Assembly (NCBI GenBank): GCA_024663395.1
Contig: JANFAH010000003.1
Span: 930,001-994,000 of the forward strand
DNA length: 64,000 nucleotides
DNA from: Pisolithus tinctorius
Taxonomy: Eukaryota; Basidiomycota; Agaricomycetes; Boletales; Pisolithaceae
Direction: 5' to 3'
Positions 43,279 to 56,900 of the stretch are shown here, piece after piece (the first letter of the stretch is position 1; each line of letters opens with the position of its first letter). The notes under the pieces are model-generated. The model made no database searches, had not been told where the DNA came from, and saw only the letters and a program-made list of their open reading frames with translations. Position numbers and translations under genes: made by a program.

Positions 43279-44381
43279 TCAAGGTTTCATACTCTCTTCG
43301 AGATACACGACAAACTTGTCCGCAACGCTCTGCTCACTCCAATCCACCGCACCCTTCTCTGTTGTACCCAGTGTAATCGCCTTTCTGCAACGTCACAAAC
43401 TGTCTTTTCAACCTCTGCAGCTCCGACAGTGTCACATTACGTGGGGGAAGGGTTATGCGGACTTGCAGCGTAGGGGAGAGGTGACGGGGGTGATGCCGCC
43501 GAGCGAGCCGGAGCTGACCTGTTCGGAGACGAGGGCAGAAACGACTGAAGCAGTGGTGTGCTCGAGCGTACGCAGGGCGTCGGTCGGGGCTTTTGCGACC
43601 TGTAATAGAGCAACATTAGGATGCAAGACTGTGTACAGCGATGGCGGATTGACAGCTTGTGTCCCGTGTTGGGGGCTTTATTATTCCTTCCGTTATCGCT
43701 CTCCAGATGTCGTCTGCTGGTACGTCTTCATCTGTCCATGACACGGTAAAGAGAGGGGAGTCCCATCGAACCATCGAAGAGGGTTCTTCATAGCGCTGCA
43801 GCAGGTTCGCAAGGCTAGTGACGTGAGTGTGAGTTTGCTTGTAATGTGCAAGAGGTCGACGTCGTACGTCTCTGGGGATATGCTTTTCCATCCGTGCGTT
43901 CGCTGTTCCATTGCTTGCACAGATCGGGCATAGCGAGCACGTACACCTAGGCCTACCCGGTCAGTCGCAGTAGCACATGGAACGAGGATGTTAAATACTC
44001 ACCGTACAGACGCGGACTCTGAGCTCTTGCAGCACAACACATCTGATACCGAATCCCTTGATGTAGTTCAGCGAATCGACGATGACAACCTTGTTCTGAG
44101 CCAGGTTACGCTGGACAGCTGTAAAGAGTGTTCCGCGAGCTAGTTTTTCCGATCTCGAATCTGACACATGGGATCCCCTCTCATCTTCTATTCGATAGAT
44201 GACATCGGAGTACCATTGTAAGAAGATCGGTCGATGTTGAGAGTGCCGTCGTCGAGGACAACGACGGACAGTGATGGTCCCACATAAGATGGGTTCCAGC
44301 CGGGCTCGATGTGTGTTTGATCTGAGCTGCCCGCTGTGATTTTCCGGAGGACGGATAGCCAGATACCGTGATGAGGGCCAT
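43279..44381 (-). CDS. KTI12: KTI12-like Elongator regulator, with apparent frameshifts
   Basis: P-loop ATPase family that partners Elongator in tRNA wobble-uridine modification. ATG at 44381 gives MALITVSGYPSSGKSQRAAQ with an intact P-loop. Then, in shifted frames: LSVVVLDDGTLNIDRSSYN, a GT-AG intron, LARGTLFTAVQRNLAQNKV, VIVDSLNYIKG, another intron, LLQRYEEPSSMVRWD, LFTVSWTDEDVPADDIW, and the end VTLSELQRLKRQFVTLQK...KFVVYLEESMKP with TGA at 43279-43281. Lost single bases near 44310 and 44070 and one extra base near 43385 disturb the frame. The conserved sequence around them suggests error or very recent decay. Confidence 0.8.
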
Positions 44382-45661
44382 CTAGAACAAGTATGACGTC
44401 AAGCTGGGAATGTTGCTCGGATCAAATATTCAGCGTGTCTACCATTTTCTAGTGTCCCGTTATCGCTGTACGTCGACCAGACATGGTGCAAAACACTCCG
44501 GGCAACATGGGTGGCCGCAGCAGCCCAGCTTAAACGACCACGATGCCCTTCCGAAGCGGTCTACAAAACCATCCGCGAAACGCGAACTTACATGAGCCAG
44601 CGCTGAACGCCACCTACCAAGCGACGACGGACGGCGAGACCAAACGATGTGGCCACGACTACAGAAGTTTTCCTACGTGCGTATGCAGCCTATGGAAAGT
44701 CGGTCCACATGTAACTGCCGCAGGAGGTATCGAGAACCCCGTCCTCAACGCTGCTCGTATCGGGTGTGTCTCGAGTCCTCAGTTCACCCGTTTTACCGCA
44801 TTCTTTGCATTCAAATTCATGCCTGTCACCATGCCACAGTGCCAATGCATTTGCCCTCTTCGTCAAATCGCAGCGTAAATAAGCAGCCCCGCCTCTCACC
44901 GAATCCAACATCTCCACTTTCAAGGCTCGCTAGTCCGAGTTCGGATATTCACCTGCTCACGCACATTGTTCAGAGGCGTATGTTTTGGCGTTACGTGCTT
45001 GCGTCCGTGCCGCAGTGAAAGTGCATCCGACTTCTTGTCGTCTCCTTATTTTACCATGACTCCTCCTTCAGGGGGAAGCCGATACTCAACATTTTTTTCG
45101 GCAGACGCACCTCAGTGCAGCAGCGGCACAGCTCACTAATGCAATCTATGACAAGGCACTTAAGCGAAGAATTATTTTAGTGTCGCAAAGGAGCTGGCAA
45201 TGGAGACTGATGATGCATCTGGGAAACAGCTACGCGACACGGCTGTTGACAACTCTTTCGCACTTGAGCAAGCCCTCTCATTGGTCAATAAGTATTTCAC
45301 CGAGCGCGAAAGAAGTCTTACGACAAGTCACTTGCAAACGGAGGTATCCATACGCTGCTCATCCCCTCGGGTAGTTTTGCAGATGTGCCAAGGAATTCAA
45401 CAATTCAGTGGACTTGGAAGCTAGCAAAGTTTCCACTATCGTTGAAGCGACCACCTTCTCTATAGAGGTGTGTAAATCATCTCGAATGTGTCAGGATTCC
45501 GTGACATAGGTGTCCGCAAGGTCCTGAATTGCCCTTGCCGGTGCTATGTTGTACAGGTAACTTTTTTTTTTCCTCCCAGAGAACCAGTTAACCTATTCAC
45601 CCATAGCGTCATGAGTTCTGCAGCATTCGCGGGTTTTTCTGTGTTTTTTGGCACTCCACAT
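44382..45661. other. Stretch with no recognised gene
   Basis: Upstream of KTI12. A minus-strand frame at 44690-44923 contains FECKECGKTGELRTRD with a CxxC pair and may be a gene remnant, but no family is recognised. Further open frames at 45180-45420 are short and lack partners. Nothing else seen. Confidence 0.35.
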
Positions 45662-46400
45662 TTAATCTGTGGTCAACGCAAGGCAATATAAGGCGGCGAC
45701 CGATGAATCGTGGGTGTGCCGACTCAGCGAGTGACTATGCAGCTTTCCCAGTGCTTCGGTTGACGTAGACCCCCGAGCCATCGCCAACGCACGTCTTTCT
45801 GCCTCGGGTTGGGGGACTGGCGACGAAGGCAATGCACGGTACGAGGTGAAGTAGGTGGGACAGCTGTGAAAAGTTGATGCCTTTCCTACCCAATCCAAAA
45901 CGGAGATCTCCAGACCGCGATATGATTTCTGCTAGAAGCGACCCAGGGCGTTTTGATAAGATTCACCATAAGGAACGGGTAATGGAGATCGAAGATGCCG
46001 AAGGGTGAATAGGCGATATCCTCTGGACGGGTGGTACGCCGTGAGGATGTTCATTGCAGCCCAAACATGCGTCGTCATGGTTGAGAAAAATCAGTCAGAA
46101 ACTGAAGCTATTCCTGTTGCTTTCAAGCCTTCTAGCACAGCGCTGTCCTTTTTGTGATTAAGACTATGGGGGTTATGGCTGTCTGTAGATAGTACGGTGG
46201 GATGCCACAACTCTGGAGGATCACCCACGCGAATTTGCTACTAGAAAATGAGCCGACATCGGGAACCTCTGCGAGGTACTCGACAGCCAGGGCGGATTGT
46301 CGGTACCATGTGAACATTGACCCAATCGCTTCTTGCAGCTCGGTGCTGCTATCTTTGTCTATGCAGCAGGTATCACCATGCCCATAAATAATCCTTGCAG
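45662..46400 (-). pseudogene. HET-domain fragment, decayed duplicate of the TPR-HET gene
   Basis: Aligns with about 37428-38170 of the TPR-HET gene in the same orientation: DTCCIDKDSSTELQEAIGSM, WYRQSALAVEYLAEVPDVGS and DWVGKASTFHSC remain. Frames shift several times and the TPR half is missing. It lies 3' of the better DOT1 copy, mirroring the order at 37-42 kb. Confidence 0.85.
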
Positions 46401-46738
46401 GCAAACTTCGCTGGCTGTTGCGCTTAGCTGCACCATTCCGGCGTGGAGGGGCAGCCGTGGCCTCGCTCCCTGGCGCGAACTCAAAAGCCACATATGAGAT
46501 TGTTTAATCCTGGTCCACGAACGTCGGAAGAACTGAACGAGGACGTCATGGATGGGATGCACGAGTACGTCTTCCCGTGTTCAAGTACTCAAGATTCAAC
46601 AGCCAATACTTCGTCTGGATGATTAGATTTTGCTAGCGTGAAGGTTCTGCTCTCCGTACATACAATACATACATACATAGACATGTCTACCTCGAAAAAT
46701 GCATCCGTCCAGTTCATCTCTGTCATCGTGGGGTAGCC

Positions 46739-48770
46739 CTACCGTCGCCCAGCTCTCACACTCCTCGCCCGCGCATTTTCGAACCGTTCCCTTATACTTG
46801 CATACCCTATACGGTCCACTCTGTGGATATATAAGTACCGCCACTACTCCCCCACGAAACGTCGCCCGAATGATACGGTCGCTCTTCTACGTCGAATATG
46901 GCGCAGATGTCGTCCACGTTGCGTTCTGTCACTCGAGCGTTTGGCTGGACAAACGGTTTCATAGATATGACGACGGCCCCTTCCTTTAAGTCTAAAATTT
47001 CGGACGCAAGGCTGCATTGACTGGGAACAGAAAGCGGACAGTTAACAAGTTATGTTTGATAACACGTATCGAGGAAACACGTACGAGTTTCCTCAAAGAC
47101 CTTGTTATTGACGACCACGACGTCCGCCTTCGGGAGGAGCGCATCAACACGACTACTGTCAACATGTCCCCTTCCTCTAGTTCGATATTACCCATACTTA
47201 ACCCCCACATACGGCTGCGTGTACGAAGTTGCTGGAGCTGTTGCCGAGCAAGGGCCGCTGGGCCCGCCATGAACTCTATGCCGAACGCTGAACACCCTGT
47301 AGCAAGCGCTGCGTGTAGCAACACATTGCCGACGCCAGACCCAAGGTCAACTAGAAGTGAGCCTGCGTGCAAGCCGGTCTGTGCAATGATTTTGTCGGTG
47401 AAAGAGGGCATTAACTCTCCGTAAACTTCACTCGTGAATGCAGAGTATCGACTCAGTTGTCCGATGTTAGGGCCAACGATACGTTGTATGTCTCCTCGAT
47501 AATACGTAGTAGAACTCGTTTCGGGATGCCTCGATGAGATGGCTGTATCCAGCATTCACGTGCGTATGTTAGAAGCTGATTCGGAAGTGCAGGTTCAAAT
47601 ACATCGGCTGGAAGGGGTGGATACTTCAGCGAGCGCAGAAGAAAATTAATGGTGTCCATCGTGTGAAGGAACAGGGGTCCATCTCGTCGTCGGATAGCAC
47701 GTTGAAGGGTACGCAAGTAATTGGGTTGGCTGTGTTCTCTAAGATGGGAGGAATTTGAAATGTCTCCAGATAGATCAGCAACGGAGGAAATCGGGGGAGA
47801 AGGTGGTGGTGTGTGATCTGTGGGGAGGTCCGTAGGCAATGTTCCAAACAATGCTTTCTGCGGTGGGGTAAGATAACCTTGGCGAGGGTCATAGATATTT
47901 CTATGATATGGCGAAGCCACGTACATTCAATGATAGTGTACAGTGAGTCTACCAAGCACATAATGGGGCTGTAGTGATCCGGGTCCTTAGGTACCAATAA
48001 TATAAATCTGCCAAGAAGCGTTCGCTCACGACCATGTTCAATGAGATACACAATAATATCGACTCACGTTTCGCAAGAATGGTTGTTGGGATATTCTAGC
48101 TCGGTAGATGGCATGGCCTCGACCTCGAAAGATTTGTCGTCTGGGTCTTGTGGGTTATTGAAATCTATGGCAGGAAGAGATTTAAAAAAAGTTTGCTACA
48201 GCAGATCTATCACAGCTCACAGCTTTTGTATGATTTAACGAGTTGGCGCACGACGATAGCTGCACTGACAAGGTCAGGTCCTGGCCTCCCGTCATCATCC
48301 GTCCACCAAACCCGGTCAGCCTTTTCTCCTGGGTCACGCGGAATTCGGAACGTAGAACTCGAACGCGAACTTGATGAACGGTATATCGGTTCGTCAAGAG
48401 CGAGAGATCGCTGTCGACTTACAGCCCGGGAGGACGAAGCGGATGGCCCAGCACTACTGTCAGTAGGGGTATGATCACGGATGACCCTTCTGGCGCGGAT
48501 ACATTTTGCTCTGCGAGGCTTTGGTTTTGGTGGTGCTGCGACGGCGTTTGCTATGCGTTTCCGCTTTGGAGAGGGTTGCCAGTAGTCGTCGTCTGACAAG
48601 TCGGAGGTAGTAGTGAGGGGACTGAAGGAATCGAGCCAGGCAGAGAGAGAGCGTCCATCGAGGGTGGATTGTCTGGGTACGAGTCCATTGGGCCTGTGAA
48701 CTGACACGCTGGTATGTGACTCTGGCGTTCCCGCTGCTCCCGCCCTGCTCGACCTGCACCCGCCATGCAT
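46739..48770 (-). CDS. DOT1: Histone H3-K79 methyltransferase DOT1, with frame disturbances
   Basis: Methylates lysine 79 of histone H3 using SAM. The N-terminus (ATG 48770, MHGGCRSSRAG) is disordered and basic, with PKPKPRRAKC near a Ser-rich segment. Middle: FILLVPKDPDHYSPI. Catalytic domain: YGELMPSFTDKIIAQTGL, SAM motif LLVDLGSGVGNVLLHAAL, FGIEFMAGPAALARQQL, then DALLPKADVVVVNNKVFEE. The last exon carries EILDLKEGAVVISMKPF and YHSGDVSWGSSGG. A single base seems lost near 47158, where the duplicate at 41.6 kb keeps the frame, and another near 46830. The second would truncate the end: in the observed frame the stop is TAG 46807-46809, restored it would be 46739-46741. Divergent from DBP3. 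Confidence 0.85.
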
Positions 48771-48998
48771 GGCGCGTGGTGACGGATACTTCACCTGATG
48801 CCATCAGCCTTGCATAACCCGTAAACACGCAAGTACCAAGACGCGTCCGGGGTGGAATCCGACAAACGAAAGTCCGGATTCCAACGTGTGCTGGCTTCAG
48901 CTTTGCAGTGTCTCGGATGTTCCTCATTCAATTCCGCATGTGTCGCGTCCGCCGTCGTGCACGTGACTCATACATACAGCCTTGCTCAATTCATTTCA

Positions 48999-51160
<2,162 letters not shown>

Positions 51161-51549
51161 GGTGCTTGGAGGTCGAGGGGCTTTGGTACCACCCATGTTA
51201 GAGAGTCATATAGCTGTGCAATTGAATACGCACACGACTAGCCAAGTTGGATGACAGCCTGCCAGGATGCCAGAGTCATCAATTATAATCAGCTAATAGG
51301 CGCCTCAGCTCATCGCTGCCGTGTTCCCTGCCGTTCCCAACGTCCCGTTCGATCTTCGAAATCAGAAAACACAGCATCAACGGGTTCGTCGCAGCAAGTT
51401 GGGTCCATTTCGACAACAACTTGTGTGGCGAACGCAGTGCCCGCATCTGCCACACCGCAGCTTGACATCAGTACAGCTGGTTTCTTAGTGCGATCATCTA
51501 ACAGTTTATATTCAGCGCGAAGCTCGTGGGCGTCTCATTGCCATCAAAC

Positions 51550-53577
51550 ATGATGATGGGTCTTTTCAGCCAGGCCGGCTCCCAATTGCGTAGGGCACGC
51601 GGTTCCTCCGTGGTCGACGACAGGGCACCTGAAGATACCGAACCTGATGATACATCAATCCTGTCCGTGTTTCAAACTCTCTTCTCCGCTCCTCCTCATC
51701 TCTCTGCACCCGCTCTCCCTCCTCCATCCCCTCCACCCCAATGGGCTACGCACATACTGACTGTGATGAATACAGAGACGAGAACGAGGGCTCGATCATC
51801 ACGGCCCTCATATCGCAGCTGAGGTGCGTAGTTTCAGAGATCTCCCACCCGCGTGCAACTCACGGACAATTGGGTGGTGCTCCGTTCTGCAGAGTAGGCA
51901 TGGATCTCTCAAAGGTCACCTTCCCAACGTTTGTCCTTGAGCCACGAAGCATGCTCGAACGTATCACGGATTTCATGTCTCACCCGGATCTCATCTTTGG
52001 GTACGTCCCGTCTTTGGTGTTGCATGTTACTGCGTGCCCTAAGCCCAGCTGCGTTCCCTCCCTCTCCGTGTCCTACTCCTGCGACTGCCCTACCGATGCC
52101 ATGATTTGCTGCGCGATGCGGTGCACACCCTGACTCCAATGATGACGCATTCTCTCAACGATCGGGGTAATAATTACTAGCTCAGAAAACTGCTCGGATC
52201 CAGAGGAGAGGTTTATCAGGATACTCCAGTATTACCTCGCCGGGTGGCACATCAAGCCAAAGGGTGTAAAGAAACCGTGAGTCTACGGATCACGCTTGTG
52301 CACAATATCGATATCCTAGACCCGGTGCCGTATGTAGGTATAATCCTGTTTTGGGCGAGTTCTTCAGATGTCGGTATGACTACGCCAATGGCACGCGAGG
52401 GTACTATGTCGCTGAGCAAGGCAAGTGTTCTCCGCCTTATGTCCGCCAGCTTAGCACGACCCGCTTACTATATTCGTTCCTCAACAGTATCTCATCACCC
52501 GCCAATCTCAGCATTCTTTTACATTTCCCCCGCGAACCGTGTATGCATCGTAGGCGAGCTACGACCCAAGTCCAAGTTTCTTGGCAACAGCGTGTCAACG
52601 ACGATGGAGGGTGAGAACCGCATTACACTGTTGGGTATACCAGAGGACGGAGGTGAGTTTCTTATTCCCGTTTCAAGCGTAATGTCTTCGACGCTGGAAC
52701 GGGCCTGCCGAACCTCAGAATACGTCGTGACAATGCCAAACATGTATGCTCGAGGCATCCTGTTTGGGAAGATGGTGCTGGAGCTGGGGGATACATGCGT
52801 CGTAAAGAACGAACGACATCGATTGACGTGCGACCTTGAGTTCAAGACGAAGGTAAGTCAGTGTTACAGCCCGCACACTACGCATTTAAGAGAACGGACG
52901 TCCGCCATGCGTCAATGCAGGGCTTTTTTTCGGGAACCTATAATGCCATTGCAGGTCGAGTGCGCAGGGGCGGTGCCGAGTTCGGCGAAGTATTGGGACG
53001 ATGGAGCCACGTAATGGAATTTAAGAATTCAAAGGTATGTGTGTCATGACGTGTATTTGTTGCCATCCGGGCCACCTACGGTCGTTTTACTCCAGACCGG
53101 TTCCAAGTCTATCCTCTTTGACGCAGCTAAGGATGGACAGAACATTGCGCCCATGTATGTGGCGCCGGAGGAGGAACAAGAACCTTATGAGTCAAGACGG
53201 TAGGTGTCGTCATTTGCAGCCGTCGACCTCTTTTATTTATTTATTTAATTTGACCTTGTCATCCACCTCAGACTGTGGCATAGACTCACGCTGGCGATCG
53301 AAGCACGAGATATGGAGGCTGCAACGGAGGCAAAGTCCGCCGTTGAAGATGCACAGCGCGAGCTCCGTCGGAGACGCGAAGAACGAGGAGAGAAGTTCGT
53401 CCCGAGATTCTTTGAGCTTCGGGGTGGAAGGTGGGAGCCGAAGCTGTCGTAAGCATTTCCGGATCCTACGGCGATCTATTCCATTCATTCCTGATCTGCA
53501 ATTATCCCAGGATCCCGACCGATGCGTCCTCACACGCAATAGAGACTGTAGAGAATTGGATATGGCCACCTGCATGA
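51550..53577 (+). CDS. Oxysterol-binding-protein family lipid transfer protein
   Basis: ATG 51550 ([18 protein letters not shown]), a short N-terminal region without a PH domain as in yeast Osh4/Kes1. Then [19 protein letters not shown] (lid and binding pocket start), [35 protein letters not shown], and the family fingerprint [14 protein letters not shown]. Then [39 protein letters not shown] and a long basic helix [21 protein letters not shown]. The end is [12 protein letters not shown] 53575-53577. These proteins exchange sterols or PI4P between membranes. The fingerprint is split by a GC-AG intron at 52421-52487. The first intron (about 51660-51775) is imprecisely placed. Confidence 0.88.
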
Positions 53578-53969
53578 CCGCAAGGTGGTCGCCCAGTGTA
53601 TACACAGATTTGCATGCATGGTAACAAACACGTTCCCGTCCTTCAGTCGTTGAACCCGCTCAGTGCCGTTCTATTAAGACTCGCAGCTAATACATCCATC
53701 CACCGGATTTGTACCTCTGTAGCAACAACTTGATGGGTATATAAATGACAACGACCGATGTAAGATGAGTACGTGCTTGTGTTGCAAATGACCATACCAT
53801 ACCATGGAAAATGAAAGCCAAGGTGACTTCCGCAAACAGAACGAACAATTAAAGCAGGGATGACAGTATAGACCGAATTCAAGAAAAAGAAAGAAGGATA
53901 TACAATTGCATAGATGATAATCAACAAGTTACGGGAAACGAGCTCTAGAAGTAACAACCGTCGGCGTGC
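53578..53969. other. Convergent 3' intergenic region
   Basis: Separates the lipid transfer gene (plus) from the coiled-coil gene (minus). AT-rich; no gene seen. Confidence 0.5.
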
Positions 53970-56900
53970 TTACTTGGGGCCAATGAGACGGTGCTTGGGG
54001 TCGGGGGAAGCGACAGACTGGTCTGAAACTAGTCGATCGATCGGGCTAAGGGAGTGTATGTGGTGCGCTCCGTCCAAGTTGTGGGTAGCGTTGCCCTCGG
54101 TGCATGCTAGAATCCCATACAGACGCTTGTGGCGGAGTGTCGCTCCGTAGTTGTCTGTCGTCCCGCCCAACGGGTGTCCGTGAGCGGTCGGTATATATCG
54201 TGCTCGCACGAGAATCAGGTCGAGGCGGTGGGGATGTATCTTGGAGGGGATCGGTGCCTTCTCGGCGTAGGGAGTATGCTTAGGGACGTTGGACCCTGGT
54301 TATGGTTCCTCGCCTTGCTGACATCAACCTCCAGCCGAGCGACCTGAGCTTCAAGCATAGCAACCTGTTCACGGAGTTTGTGTTCGCGGTCCTGTAGAAC
54401 AGAATAAGTATGAAGCAATATAAATTGGGGGAACGACACCACTTACTTTGACCAAGCGATCTTCCGCTTCCTTTTCTTCAAGTTGAAGCTTAGCAAGAGA
54501 ATAGTCAGCGTCCGAGCCTGGTCCTTCGTCTGTTCCGCCTGGTCGAGTCTGTTCTGTGTCAACTCCAAATCGCTCTCGTATTCCTTCGCACGTCGTTCCC
54601 ATTCAGCGGCACGCTGCTGGGCCTGCACAAGGCTCTGCTTGGCGGCATTGGCGACCCGTTCGTTATTTGTAGCCTTCTGTTCCTGTTCTCTGAGCCGTTT
54701 CTGAAGTGCAGCATGTTCGCTCTCGAGTTGCCGGTTTTGATCACGAATGCGTCGAAGATCCTTGGACTCTTCGTTGTCAGCCTGTCGCATGACATTTGCG
54801 AGAGCCTCGATCTGCTCAATGTTGCGGCGAAGGTCATCCCAGTGGTTTTGTTGCGGCCAGGAATTGCTCGTGCTCTTGTTGCAGTAACTTCAGGGACTGG
54901 GCTGTCAGCTCCTTCTCATGAGCGGGCCATTTGAGTTGAAGTTGTAAATCATCAACCTACGTGGGTCAGCCCGTGTCACTGCGTCAACGAAAATCGCTCC
55001 CTTACCTGCGACTTGAGACTTGCTTGCTTCAGCTACCGCATCACGGTTGGCCTTTTCCACCTCAGCAATGCGTTCTTGCTGTGTGTGGGTTGCGACATCA
55101 GATGCCTTGAGTCGTGGCAAGACTCTGCGATAGCGCCTCCTCAAGTTCAGAATTCCGAAGTTCGATAGCGGTGGTTTCGGTCTGCTGGTTTCTTATCGAC
55201 GCTTGCAGCTCCTCCACCTGGGCACGGAGGCACTCGCGTTCATTTTCGATGTCCTTGAGGCGTTCCCCAAGGTTATCTTTCTCGACGCGAACTTGACCAT
55301 GCGCACCCCGTGCCTTGGCAAGCTGTATCTGAAGTTCGCTGTCGCGGTTCTTAGCTTTCCGAATTTCATCGGCATCGTGCTTCGCTGTTTCCCTGGAAAC
55401 AGCAAATTCGGCGTGGGCAGTTTGCAAGGCCTGGAACAGCAGCGGTCAGAGACTCGGGAAGAATGTTGATGCGGTCACCGAGTTCCTGGTGGAGGGATTT
55501 CTGATGGGCGACAAGTATATCATATTGTTGGTTTCCAGAAGCAAGTCCCGCGGCAACATTTTCAATGGCGCTCTCAAGTCGCCGCAGGGTAGCAACGACC
55601 TCTTCATTTCCGCTTGCCTGACCCTTCCTGCGGTACAATACCCCCAGCAGTCGCCACCGCACGTTGGAGCACTTCTAGTTGAGCAGGGACACCCGAAACC
55701 AGAGATGCGACGGCGTCCTGTTTAGCAACGAATTCATCGTTCTTCGCAGATAGTGTCGACTGTAACTCCAGGAACTTATCAAGCTTGGGTATGGAATCAT
55801 TTACAGAATGCAACAGGCTCGTTACACCCTCGGTGACCTTCGTGGCTACTGCATCCACGTTGAACGCTCGGTCACGGACAGCTAGGCGGGAGTCAAGGCG
55901 TTCCACGACAAGGTCTGCAACTTGCTCCTTAATTTCGTGTGCATCGACAGGGGCAATGATCCGTCGGACTTCAGCCGTGATCTCGGCTATGACAGATTCT
56001 GTATCCACAGGGGACTGCGCGGAGTTGGGCAGCAACGGCAGGATACTGTTCACGATAAGACCCGCTGTCTCGCGTTTGTCCGCAGCGAGATCGATTAACT
56101 GCTCGATGTTGGGTTTAACTGCCTCGCTGAGCTGGGCAGTGAGAAGATGGTAATCGACAGGCTCTTGGCGCAATGCGTTTAACCTCGGCGTCAGGGCAGT
56201 CATGATTTCTTCAACAAAGGAATCTCGTTCGTATTTGTCCGCGAAGGGGCGAGTACGCATGTCAAGCTTGCCGGAGAGCTGGCCGAGGGTATTTAGGATA
56301 ACCTGTAAACTTCTGTGGTTTATCTGTTCGATGATGGGAGCAACATCCACATTGCCCTGATGGAGTGTCGGCTGCCTCGCTTCTTCGACGCGAGAAATCG
56401 CCTCACGCAATTCCGTTTGGATAAGTAACAGGTTCTCGGCGTGACCCTGCTGTACAACATCCCGGATAAGCTCCAAGTCGAGTTCTCCCCGTGCGTCGAT
56501 TTGACTATCATCCAAACCCCTCGCTGCCGACTCTTGGAGTTGGGTTCTGAAAAGCGTGACCACTTCAGTTATAGCGTTCTCCGTGGTGGGGCTTATGGAA
56601 GCACCCGAGTTGCGCTCGCGATTCTTCGCCAGCTCCGAGCGTAATGCCGAAAATTTCTCCTCCAAAATGGCCTCCAGCTTGTCTTCGAGTGCTTGTGCTT
56701 CTAGGCGCTTCGTGAGGTTGATGGCAGGAATCGACACGTTTGAGAGGCTAGAGTTATGTGTACTATGCAGGGCCGGCAAAGATGAACGACGCTTGATGGC
56801 GGGCGTGAAGATGTCCGGGGACTCTGTCTCCACCTTAATGCCGGGATCTGTGACCAGGCGCGCGCGAGATCTGTTCTGGGACGCAATAGGAGGTACGGAG

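Noticed and set aside
44690..44923. Possible small zinc protein (FECKECGKTGELR).
   Set aside because: Only one CxxC pair, no recognisable family and no flanking exon; kept only as a note in the stretch description.
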